The notes under the pieces: generated by a model
Databases searched by the model: none
The model's input: the letters and a program-made list of their open reading frames with translations, nothing else
Told to the model about the DNA's origin: nothing
Program-made: the position numbers and the translations under genes
Assembly: GCA_949747905.1 (NCBI GenBank)
Contig: CATKEF010000058.1
Span: forward strand, 1-54,162
Length of the DNA stretch: 54,162 bases
Reading direction: 5' to 3'
Source of the DNA: an uncultured Eubacteriales bacterium
GTDB taxonomy: Bacteria > Bacillota > Clostridia > Christensenellales > Borkfalkiaceae
Shown here: in pieces, positions 36,378-43,743 of the stretch
How the letters are laid out: each line of letters starts with the position of its first letter
Numbering within the stretch: position 1 is the stretch's first letter

Positions 36378-36442
36378 ATTATAGGTAGCATGTGCCAAAA
36401 ATACAATACTATCCGTCATAATCTGTTCAAAATCAGTCAATT
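36378..36442 (-). promoter_or_regulatory. Promoter of GH3-4 with tandem LytTR-type operator
   Basis: -35 TTGTAT (36401-36406) and -10 TATAAT (36378-36383), spacing 17. TTATGACGG (36413-36421) and AATTGACTG (36434-36442) lie exactly 21 bp apart; the proximal copy is next to the -35. TATGACGGA is shared with the GH3-2 operator. Confidence 0.65.
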
Positions 36443-36477
36443 TTTGTTAAACTATACCAATACTGTATACTCATGTC

Positions 36478-36501
36478 AAAAAAAACGCGGCGAACGCCGC
36501 G
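36478..36501 (-). terminator. Terminator of the kinase B/regulator B operon
   Basis: CGCGGCG, TT loop and CGCCGCG form a stem followed by eight T on the minus strand, 13 bases after the regulator stop. It separates the operon from the GH3-4 promoter. Confidence 0.88.
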
Positions 36502-36514
36502 CTTATTATCCGTT

Positions 36515-37213
36515 CTATTTATTTATTATATAATTCATTACGTCCTCTGAAAAACTTTTGCGTTTGGGTCTGGATATCGGCAACCACTGCCCGAACACGC
36601 ACACTCTGTCTTTTTCAAGCGACTGCACGTAATTGAGATTTACGAGAATTCCGCTGTTGCATTTTTTGAAATAAGGCGGAAGCTCGCGCTCGGCGTTCAC
36701 GAGAGAAGTCCGCACGGAAATTTCTCCGTCCGCCATATGATACGCGATATTGTGTCCCTCTACTTCCAGCCAGCAAATATCGTCCACTGCTATGCGCACT
36801 TTTTTGTTGTTTACCGTCAACACCAGTTCCCGACGCTTCACTTCGGAGTACCGTTTCAGAAATTTTCTCATACGACTGGAAAAATCGGTGTAACTCAAAG
36901 GCTTTAAAACAAAATCGAAAGCGTCCACTTCGTAACCTTTGATTGCATAATTCAAAAGATTGGTAATAAAAATTATCCCCACCCTGTCGTCTATTGCTCG
37001 CAAACGTTTTGCAGTCTCCATTCCGTCTATGTTCGGCATCTTTATATCCATAAACACAAGAGAATACACCGGTTTGTAAGCCGAAAGAAATTCCAGCCCG
37101 TCGCCAAACTGATATGTACTGAAAGTTATTCCGTTCGATTTCCCGAAATCCGCAAGATATTTTTCAAGCAAATCACGGTTTTCCTTTTCGTCTTCTACAA
37201 TTGCTATCCGCAC
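36515..37213 (-). CDS. LytTR-family response regulator B
   Basis: 232 residues from a GTG preceded by AAAGGAGG. Receiver: IVEDEKE pocket, phospho-acceptor in LVFMDIKMPNIDGM, and TNLLNYAIKGYEVDAFDFVLKP at the output face. LytTR domain about 130-230 (KKVRIAVDDICWLEVEGHN, CNSGILVNLNYVQSL, WLPISRPKRKSF). Paralog of regulator A but in the opposite gene order relative to its kinase. It probably binds the tandem sites upstream of GH3-4. Confidence 0.92.
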   Translation of the reverse strand: MRIAIVEDEKENRDLLEKYLADFGKSNGITFSTYQFGDGLEFLSAYKPVYSLVFMDIKMPNIDGMETAKRLRAIDDRVGIIFITNLLNYAIKGYEVDAFDFVLKPLSYTDFSSRMRKFLKRYSEVKRRELVLTVNNKKVRIAVDDICWLEVEGHNIAYHMADGEISVRTSLVNAERELPPYFKKCNSGILVNLNYVQSLEKDRVCVFGQWLPISRPKRKSFSEDVMNYIINK

Positions 37214-37238
37214 TTCCCCCCTCCTTTAATAACACGAC

Positions 37239-38567
37239 TCAAACCGTTTCCGCGGGCGCAAAAACTATATCCAGATTGAATATATCGTCCTCGACCGCTA
37301 TACTCAGTTTACCGTCGTACTTTTTACAAACGTTCTGTATGCTCCGCATACCGAAACCGTGATAAAGTTTGTCCTGCTTGGTTACGGGCAGCCCGTCCTT
37401 GAATTGCGGACGCTGCTCGGCGTCGAAATAGTTTTCCATATGCACGCACACCATATTGCCCGTTCTGCGAATCATAATTCTGATAATTCTGCGGTCCTTT
37501 TCTTTTATGGGGACAACGGCATTCATCGCGTTGTGCACACCGTTTTGTATAAGAGAATAAATGTCGCCGCTGCGCATAAAGTCGAGCTGCGCGCCGTCCG
37601 CTATGCAAATCAAGGTAATATCGTTGTTGTGACAGAAGAAACTCGCTTCCGACAAAATAATATCCAACGTTTCGTTACCCGTTTTCAGATTGCCTTCATA
37701 AATATTTATCGCTTTTTCTATTTCTTCCAGCTCGTTCTCGTCTATCCGGGGACGGTTTCTGGCTATCCTCATCCTGTGCCGCAAATCGTGACACTTTGTA
37801 TTTATAAGCTCGATGCTGGCTTTCGTCATTTCGTAATTATGCTTGTCCTTTCGCCAGAGGCTTTCCACGATTTTCAGTTCGTTTTCGTAGCGCTCGGAAT
37901 TCAGCATAAGAAACTGTACGCACAACGCGAATATGCAGGAAAGAATATTGTAAACTGCGAAAATATTGGACACAACCTTGTCTGTGCTCTTTACGCTGTA
38001 TACGACCACCGCGTTAATTATTACGTCCGCCAAAAGTATAAAAATCGAGAGCATTATAAGCCGGTTGCGCCCTATGACCATATTGTCGGCTTTTTTAAGC
38101 CTGTACGCGAGCACCGCCCAGGCTATAACGTACACAACCACGTGCGACGATATAAATATCAGAACGGCAAGGGGTTCCGCGAAAACGTCGGTATTCCCCG
38201 TGTATATGTTTCCTCCAACGCCCAGGATATTGCAAAATAGCGTATAAGTCTGATATGAGATGTGCTGGACGGTGTAAGCGAACATGCCCACGAACAAAAT
38301 CGTGCTCCACGTTTCGTCCACGCATAATTTCACTCCGCAAAGAGTAACTACGAAAAGCGCTATCACCATCACCGAAAGATAGACCGAACTTTCCTGTACG
38401 ACGGGAATTGCAAAACCGGCGGCAATGCAACAAAGCGCTGCGACGGGCGCGCGCCAAAAAATTCCTTTCCTTATTCGCAATCGGAACAAAAACAGCAGAT
38501 ATCCGAACATGAGTTCCGTCAGGAAAATGAATTTATACCAAAAAAGGAGCGAATTGAAATCGTACAT
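37239..38567 (-). CDS. GHKL-family sensor histidine kinase B (AgrC-like)
   Basis: 442 residues. About seven membrane segments (residues 1-220), then a GHKL core: phospho-acceptor in NTKCHDLRHRM, N-box SLIQNGVHNAMNAV and G-box HGFGMRSIQNV. In the N-box the Asp of the usual (L/V)DNA is His here, while both Asn are kept. Paralog of sensor A, sharing the LDIIL.E and NDITLIC-like stretches. Regulator B starts 25 bases downstream. The leader carries two adjacent perfect palindromes, and the ribosome site is weak. The signal is unknown and no peptide precursor gene is adjacent. Confidence 0.88.
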   Translation of the reverse strand: MYDFNSLLFWYKFIFLTELMFGYLLFLFRLRIRKGIFWRAPVAALCCIAAGFAIPVVQESSVYLSVMVIALFVVTLCGVKLCVDETWSTILFVGMFAYTVQHISYQTYTLFCNILGVGGNIYTGNTDVFAEPLAVLIFISSHVVVYVIAWAVLAYRLKKADNMVIGRNRLIMLSIFILLADVIINAVVVYSVKSTDKVVSNIFAVYNILSCIFALCVQFLMLNSERYENELKIVESLWRKDKHNYEMTKASIELINTKCHDLRHRMRIARNRPRIDENELEEIEKAINIYEGNLKTGNETLDIILSEASFFCHNNDITLICIADGAQLDFMRSGDIYSLIQNGVHNAMNAVVPIKEKDRRIIRIMIRRTGNMVCVHMENYFDAEQRPQFKDGLPVTKQDKLYHGFGMRSIQNVCKKYDGKLSIAVEDDIFNLDIVFAPAETV

Positions 38568-38583
38568 CTTTTCAAATAATATC

Positions 38584-38630
38584 TTTCAGCGCCCCGAGCT
38601 CGGGGCGCTGAAACGCGGCATGCCGCGTTT
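38584..38630. repeat. Two adjacent perfect palindromes in the kinase B leader
   Basis: A 30-bp perfect palindrome (38584-38613; half-site TTTCAGCGCCCCGAG) touches a 20-bp perfect palindrome (38611-38630; half-site AAACGCGGCA). In plus direction the second is followed by TTTTTTATATT and would be a good terminator. In minus direction both lie in the kinase leader, 17 bases before the ATG. Confidence 0.8.
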
Positions 38631-38635
38631 TTTAT

Positions 38636-38664
38636 ATTCTAACAGAACAACCGTTCCTTGTCAA
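38636..38664 (-). promoter_or_regulatory. Promoter of the kinase B/regulator B operon
   Basis: -35 TTGACA (38659-38664), 17-bp spacer, -10 TAGAAT (38636-38641). The predicted start is near 38629, so the palindromes are transcribed. No copy of the 21-bp tandem motif is seen here. Confidence 0.75.
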
Positions 38665-38684
38665 TACGCAAAATTTTGCCGCAA

Positions 38685-39566
38685 TCAACCGTAAATACAG
38701 CGACATATATATGCGGCGTATTTCTCCGCAATATTCGCTCCGGTAACCTTTTCGAGACCTCCGAAGAACGCATTGGAATTTACTTCGCAGATATAATACC
38801 CGTTCTCGCCGAAGAGCACGTCTATTCCGCAATAATCGAGTTTCAGTATGCCCGCGGTCTTTTCGCAGAGATTTATAACTTCGCGGGGAGGATTGAAAGG
38901 TGTCCCCGCGCCGCCCAACTCGAGATTGGACCTGAAATCGCCGTCCGAAGTCCGCACCATTGCCGCGACGAATTTCCCGCCGATAACGATGACTCTTATA
39001 TCCCTGCCGAAGCTCGAAGAGATAAACTGCTGAAAAAGATGGGATTTGCATTTGAGTTCTTCGGCAATTTTTTCAAGCTGCTCCCTGTCGTCGGCTTTGT
39101 ATACGCCCTTCCCGAGCGAACCGTAACTTGTCTTTACGACTACGGGATACCCGAGCATTTTTTCCACCGCGTCGAGCGTCTCCGCGCGAACGTCCTCCTT
39201 GGGGTCGTAACAGAGAAGCCCCGGAAGCGTCGCGGGCATCGGTATGTCGTTATCGGCAAGTATCACGGACGTAAGCATTTTATCGTCGCACGCTTCCACC
39301 GCGTAATGGGAATTGAAAAGACGAAGCCCGCACTTTTCAAGCATCTGCGAAACGTATTTATCCTTGTCGAGATATATACAAAAATCGTACTCGTCCGCGC
39401 ACGACTGCAAATTACCCTTTCCGTCTATATACGCGGCGAAAAAATCGTTGCGCCTTATTTCGGCGCGCACGCCCATATTTTCAAGTTCCGCTTTCAGGCG
39501 CACGGACTGATTGAGACTATGTTCGAGTTTTGAATAAGCGTTGACAAGTATAAGTCCTTTTTTCAT
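38685..39566 (-). CDS. RimK-like ATP-grasp ligase of the TIR/SLOG gene set
   Basis: 293 residues. N-terminal Rossmann-like pre-ATP-grasp part (about 1-95: GLILVNAYSKLEHSLNQSVR) and an ATP-grasp domain with YPVVVKTSYGSLGKGVY, FQQFISSSFGRDIRVIVIGG, and the metal-binding end YYICEVNSNAFF. RimK/LysX-type enzymes join an amino acid or other amine to a carboxylate using ATP. The start overlaps the TIR-methyltransferase stop by 4 bases (ATGA), so the two are expressed together. In conflict systems ATP-grasp ligases tag proteins or peptides; here the substrate is unknown. It is much more like RimK than Ddl. Confidence 0.85.
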   Translation of the reverse strand: MKKGLILVNAYSKLEHSLNQSVRLKAELENMGVRAEIRRNDFFAAYIDGKGNLQSCADEYDFCIYLDKDKYVSQMLEKCGLRLFNSHYAVEACDDKMLTSVILADNDIPMPATLPGLLCYDPKEDVRAETLDAVEKMLGYPVVVKTSYGSLGKGVYKADDREQLEKIAEELKCKSHLFQQFISSSFGRDIRVIVIGGKFVAAMVRTSDGDFRSNLELGGAGTPFNPPREVINLCEKTAGILKLDYCGIDVLFGENGYYICEVNSNAFFGGLEKVTGANIAEKYAAYICRCIYG

Positions 39567-40915
39567 TTTACCCCCGCAACGGCAATATACGAAGTATTGC
39601 AGTACCAGAAATCTCTTTCGCAGAACGCCTCTTTCAAAGTGGTAAGAGCTTTTTCCATCCAGGCGCGCTCGGATTTTAAAAATTCGTTATCCGGATTCAG
39701 CTTTATAAGGTCGTCGATTCTGTTCAGTCTGAATTTGAAACCCACGTCAAAAAGATTTTCCTTTCTCTTCCTGTCCTTTTCGCAGGTATCGGTAACGGAA
39801 TACAGCATTCTTATTCCGACGTATCCCGTCCCGTACAGCTGAGAATATAATTTTCTGCCGTTGGACCTGTCGGAATTCGTTATAAGTTTTCCCGACCTCT
39901 CTATTATTTCGTTTAACAGCTCGGTTTCGGGATAACAAAGTTTGCCGCCGTCATCCGAACCTCTTATTATTATTTTTCCGTCGTCCGAGAAAATGTCGTA
40001 AAGTTTTAAAAGCAACAGTTTGGGGTTTTTGAGGTGATGCAGAACAAGCGCGGCAAACACCAAGTCTATCTTTTCGATACCGTTTTCGGCGAAGATGGAG
40101 TTCAACTCGCTTATAACGTTTTTATCTTCGAGGTCGAGGCGATAAAAAGCAAACCTGTCGCCGTAGCCCTCCGCCGCGGCTTTTGCCTCCTCGATGTCTC
40201 TTTCGTTATAATCCACGCCTATCACTTTTTTGATACGCGAATCGGAGGCAAATCTGGAAATCGTGAGAGCGCCGTTCGAACAGCCGAGATCGAGAATGCA
40301 AAGGTCGTCCCTTCCCAACTCGTCGAAAACTCCGTTTATAGCCTGCATATCGAAATTGTAGTAGCCCTTCTGCTGTCTGAAAAGCCTCTCCTTTTCTCCT
40401 TTGATTTCCGAAGTATATTTGCCCACCACGAAATCTTCGTTTCCCTGCGGAGCGTCACCGGAAAACCCCCACTGTGCAAAAGTCTCTTTTATGCGCGTCC
40501 AATCGAAACCGGACGCCCTTACGAAAAGCTGCTGGTCGGAAAGATATTCCATTATGCTGTCGAGGACGTATCTCTTGTTTTCGTCCAGTTTATCCGCTAT
40601 GGAACTGTAAAGCTCCATCAAAGTCAGGTTGTTAGTCATTATGCAGAAAAACTTTTTCCTGAACCTTGCGGTGTATTCGATTTCAGTAAGCACGGGTTTG
40701 CTCGTGAGCGATTTTTCGCTTACGACTATGAGCACGCCCTTGCACCGCTCGCTGCTTATATATCTGCGGGCGTTGAGGTCCCACTCTTCGCCGTAGCTCA
40801 TAGCGTTGTCGAATACCACGTTATATCCCTGCTTGTCGAAAGCCGAAGTTATGGGGTCGATGTCGTTTGCGTGAGAATAACTGATAAATACGTAATCTTT
40901 TGTCCTGTCGTTCAT
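39563..40915 (-). CDS. TIR domain fused to class I SAM-dependent methyltransferase
   Basis: 450 residues. Residues 1 to about 125 form a TIR domain: strand A DYVFISYSHANDID, BB-like loop, CKGVLIVVSEKSL, and a Glu-rich helix KPVLTEIEYTARF where Glu78 or Glu80 sits in the place of the NADase catalytic Glu. After a linker, residues about 190-420 form a Rossmann methyltransferase: motif I CILDLGCSNGAL, acidic ribose-binding Asp235 in IGVDYNE, LVFAALVLHHLKNP and a strand 5 loop FSDDGKIIIRGSDDGG. TIR domains in bacterial immunity cleave NAD or make cyclic nucleotides. The methyltransferase target is unknown. It follows the HD-RyR-SLOG gene by 47 bases with AAAGGG. I know no described protein with this pair. 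Confidence 0.88.
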   Translation of the reverse strand: MNDRTKDYVFISYSHANDIDPITSAFDKQGYNVVFDNAMSYGEEWDLNARRYISSERCKGVLIVVSEKSLTSKPVLTEIEYTARFRKKFFCIMTNNLTLMELYSSIADKLDENKRYVLDSIMEYLSDQQLFVRASGFDWTRIKETFAQWGFSGDAPQGNEDFVVGKYTSEIKGEKERLFRQQKGYYNFDMQAINGVFDELGRDDLCILDLGCSNGALTISRFASDSRIKKVIGVDYNERDIEEAKAAAEGYGDRFAFYRLDLEDKNVISELNSIFAENGIEKIDLVFAALVLHHLKNPKLLLLKLYDIFSDDGKIIIRGSDDGGKLCYPETELLNEIIERSGKLITNSDRSNGRKLYSQLYGTGYVGIRMLYSVTDTCEKDRKRKENLFDVGFKFRLNRIDDLIKLNPDNEFLKSERAWMEKALTTLKEAFCERDFWYCNTSYIAVAGVK

Positions 40916-40962
40916 ATTTGCTACCCTTTATATACTGCGTTATTACGTTTGCCCGACGAAAA

Positions 40963-43185
40963 TTATCCGAAAAGTTTTATCTTCTTTCCGGCGGAACGCG
41001 CCGCCGTATAAGTATCGTAAGTTCCGCCCCTGTTCAGTTCTTTACCGTTCTCGTCCTCGAGCGGCAGAACCTTGCCGTCCCACAAAACGAGCATTTCGTC
41101 GCATTGTCTGACAATATACCTGCTCATATCCTCGTACCGTCTGAGGTTATTCGGCTTGACCCTGACCTCCTTGGTCTGCGCCAGTACGCGCATAAACTGC
41201 ACGCCGCCGTCCGCATGCTCCTTTATAAAAGATTTCCACGGACAGGGAAGCACGGCTATCACGTCTATTCCGCACTTGACCGCTTCCTCGGCAAACAGCA
41301 AGTCGGCGCCGTCCGCAAAACCGCAATAAAGAACGGGCTGATATTTTTCGCAAAGTTCTCTTATGTACGTCCTGATTTTACCGCGCACGTCCTCTTCCAA
41401 GAAGCCGTTAATGCGCCCGAGCTCTCTATGCCCCGTACACCCCAGAATATATGCCTGTTTACGCATGTTCATACGGTAAATTTTTATCCCGTATTTGTCC
41501 AGGTTTTTTACCATATTGTTTATAGGAAAATAGTCTTTTTTCTTTTCGCTGAGCGAAAGGTCGGAATAGGGAATTATATCTTTATGTATTCTCAGCCTTT
41601 CCCGTTCCGCCCTGTTTTTATATGACGTCCCGTATTTCCAGCCCATGCCCGCTTTTTCGTTTACCCAACGTATATGCTCGTCCACCGCCAGATAATCGAG
41701 TTCGTCTTCCGTAAATTCGCCGACGGCAACATAGTCAAGCTGTCTGTCGCTGAAAAAACAGTTTATGTTCTGCAAATGCCTTACGTAATTTTTTGCCTGA
41801 GCGATATTGGACAGCTTGTATTCGAGAGTAAGATTGTCGAACTCTTCGCGCAGATAACCCTTTATTCCCGCCTGTTTGCAATCCTCCATATAACTTATAT
41901 TTATCGTTTCGGCAATTTTGCAAAGACTTATGAATTTGCCGTCCGAAATATAATCGTAAACTTTTTTATCTTTCTTCTTGATACCGACTTTTGCGGTCAG
42001 TCCCCCTATCTCTTTCGTATCGACGACGGCACTGTCAATGTCTTCCGCGAGATTTATTATTTTCTTTGTGTCCGAATAGTTACCGACTTCGAAATAATAG
42101 TCGAGCTTAACACCCGAATCGTCTACGTAGATATCCGCGTCCCAGGCAAGCTCCTGTTTTCTGCTCAATTCCCCGTAGGGCACGCGGTCCCAACACTGCA
42201 ATTCGTCGCAAAGCATTAAAAGATAAGCGAACGGTTGTTCTTTAAGATGAATCTGCTCGTACTTATCCCCCTTAATTTCAGACTTATAAGTGCGCTTGTA
42301 AAAACTGTTGTGCAACAACATTGCCATTACGGAATCAAGCGTGATACGGTCTAGAACGAACCCCTCCGTTTTCAACAGCTTTTTAAGAAACAGAACCGCG
42401 CTGAAATATCCGTGGTCCATAAATTCGGTTGCTTCCGTAATTCGCTTTACAAGACAATTTTCTATTATTTTCAAATCGAGCGCGGCATTATCCGTCAACG
42501 CCCCGAAATTTTTAAGTATCTCCGAAGCGAAAAGCGCGTTTATGTCCCGTCTGCCCTCCGGCATGAACTCTCCGCATTTTGCCGCCTCCTCCTGTGAAAG
42601 CATTGTAAAGTCGCAAAGATTCGCATACTGCATTCTCAGTATCTCGGAATCGTTTCCTGTCTTTTTACCGTATTCGAGCACTTCCAGAAAGGAAATTTCA
42701 TAGGGATAGCCTATGTCGTGAAAAAGCCCCGCAATGCCCCAGTATCTGAGAAATTTTTCATACAGTTTCTCTTCGCCGTAACGCTTTGCGAAAGCGTCAC
42801 GAACGGTTTTATTGCCGTTGAATATAGCAAGACCGAGAGCGAAAACATACACAGAATGCGAGTAATGGTCTCTATGTTTGGTTAAGAGCGTGGCGCTGTT
42901 CGATTCATGCTGATACAATAGTTCCAGAAGTGAATCTATGCCCCGTTTATATCCGCCGAACGTTTCGAATATTTCCGAATAACAGAAAAACACGTCAAAC
43001 GCGTCCTCTTTCGCACCCGTTCTCAAAAATCGCGCAAGCGCGTTCTTGAAGCACAGCTTGTCAACGTCGCGATTGAAATTATATGCGCAACCGTTGGCTT
43101 CCTCGATATTCCCCGCCTCGCCGTCTTTATGCAAAAGCTCGGCGTCGTTAAATATTGCCGTACTCGAATCAATCAAAGACTTCAT
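40963..43185 (-). CDS. HD phosphohydrolase - RyR - SLOG domain fusion protein
   Basis: 740 residues from an ATG with GGAGAGAG; a GTG 15 codons earlier would need most of the leader. Domains in order: HD-type metal phosphohydrolase (about 95-335) with candidate ligands His107/110, His156-Asp157 (LFHDIGY), His258, His292 and Asp327; a middle region of unclear fold (about 340-480); a RyR domain (about 486-573: LAVDEHIRWVNEKAG, GWKYGTSYKN, IPYSDLSLSEKKKDY); and a SLOG domain (about 577-740: LGCTGHRELG, CGFADGADLLFAEEA, GGTYDTYTAARSAG). RyR and SLOG domains are thought to bind nucleotide ligands, and HD domains hydrolyse them. First gene of the three-gene set, with its own promoter. A signalling or conflict role is inferred. 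Confidence 0.85.
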   Translation of the reverse strand: MKSLIDSSTAIFNDAELLHKDGEAGNIEEANGCAYNFNRDVDKLCFKNALARFLRTGAKEDAFDVFFCYSEIFETFGGYKRGIDSLLELLYQHESNSATLLTKHRDHYSHSVYVFALGLAIFNGNKTVRDAFAKRYGEEKLYEKFLRYWGIAGLFHDIGYPYEISFLEVLEYGKKTGNDSEILRMQYANLCDFTMLSQEEAAKCGEFMPEGRRDINALFASEILKNFGALTDNAALDLKIIENCLVKRITEATEFMDHGYFSAVLFLKKLLKTEGFVLDRITLDSVMAMLLHNSFYKRTYKSEIKGDKYEQIHLKEQPFAYLLMLCDELQCWDRVPYGELSRKQELAWDADIYVDDSGVKLDYYFEVGNYSDTKKIINLAEDIDSAVVDTKEIGGLTAKVGIKKKDKKVYDYISDGKFISLCKIAETINISYMEDCKQAGIKGYLREEFDNLTLEYKLSNIAQAKNYVRHLQNINCFFSDRQLDYVAVGEFTEDELDYLAVDEHIRWVNEKAGMGWKYGTSYKNRAERERLRIHKDIIPYSDLSLSEKKKDYFPINNMVKNLDKYGIKIYRMNMRKQAYILGCTGHRELGRINGFLEEDVRGKIRTYIRELCEKYQPVLYCGFADGADLLFAEEAVKCGIDVIAVLPCPWKSFIKEHADGGVQFMRVLAQTKEVRVKPNNLRRYEDMSRYIVRQCDEMLVLWDGKVLPLEDENGKELNRGGTYDTYTAARSAGKKIKLFG

Positions 43186-43220
43186 TTCTCTCTCCGCAAA
43201 CGTATAAACTTTATATGATA

Positions 43221-43249
43221 AATATATCACATAATTTCACAATTTGCAA
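43221..43249 (-). promoter_or_regulatory. Promoter of the HD-RyR-SLOG operon
   Basis: -35 TTGCAA (43244-43249), 17-bp spacer, -10 TATATT (43221-43226). The predicted start near 43214 leaves a leader of about 29 bases with GGAGAGAG. Confidence 0.65.
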
Positions 43250-43289
43250 TACCGCGGCGAAAATTACGCGCATTTAATTTTTACAAAAT

Positions 43290-43645
43290 GATAATTATGT
43301 CGTGTTGAACTCTGAAAAAAATTTTCCGTCTTGTTGAGAACGGAATAAAATTTTTTGTCATGTTAAATTCGGAATGACTCTTAATGTCATGTTGAGCGTA
43401 AGCGAAACATCCGATTCCTCGCTACGCTCGGAATGACGATTTATTTAGCAATGACGACTTATTTAACTAAGAATGACAGAAAAGAATCCTCGCTACCTTT
43501 GTCACCCCAAATTACCTTTACCGCCCAAAGGAATCCTTATCACACCGAAAAACCCTTTCAACCCGAGCCCCCTTTATCAACACGAGCAATTTTTGTCATC
43601 ATGGGCTACCTTTGTCACCCCGAGCGCAGCGAGGGGCACTCCCCT
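43290..43645. repeat. Gene-free stretch of degenerate GTCATGTTGAG / GAATGAC palindromic repeats
   Basis: About 500 bases (43231-43743) have no credible gene. Within them are several degenerate copies of one module: TGTCATGTTGAGCGTAAGCG at 43385-43404, its partly reverse-complementary TCCTCGCTACGCTCGGAATGAC (43416-43437, shown in two overlapping pieces of the same module), weaker copies near 43297, 43327 and 43356, and a CACCCCGAGCGCAGCGAGGGG copy near 43616. Such GTCATTCCGAGCG-AGCGAGGAATC modules are widespread intergenic repeats in gut Firmicutes and Bacteroidetes. The plus-strand frame across them has no ribosome site. Confidence 0.75.
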
Positions 43646-43682
43646 TCTCACAAAAACCTTTACCAATCGGCGAGTACGAAAA

Positions 43683-43718
43683 AAACCGGTCTCGGACTTT
43701 CCCGCCGACGACCGGTTT
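43683..43718 (-). terminator. Terminator of the DegV gene
   Basis: AAACCGGTC and GACCGGTTT form a 9-bp stem with an 18-base loop, followed by TTTTCG, 25 bases after the stop. Confidence 0.8.
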
Positions 43719-43743
43719 GCACCTTTTGTATTAAATACCGCGC

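Noticed and set aside
38685-43230. Prophage or integrative element carrying the TIR/SLOG set
   Set aside because: No integrase, transposase, phage gene or attachment repeats could be seen on either side.
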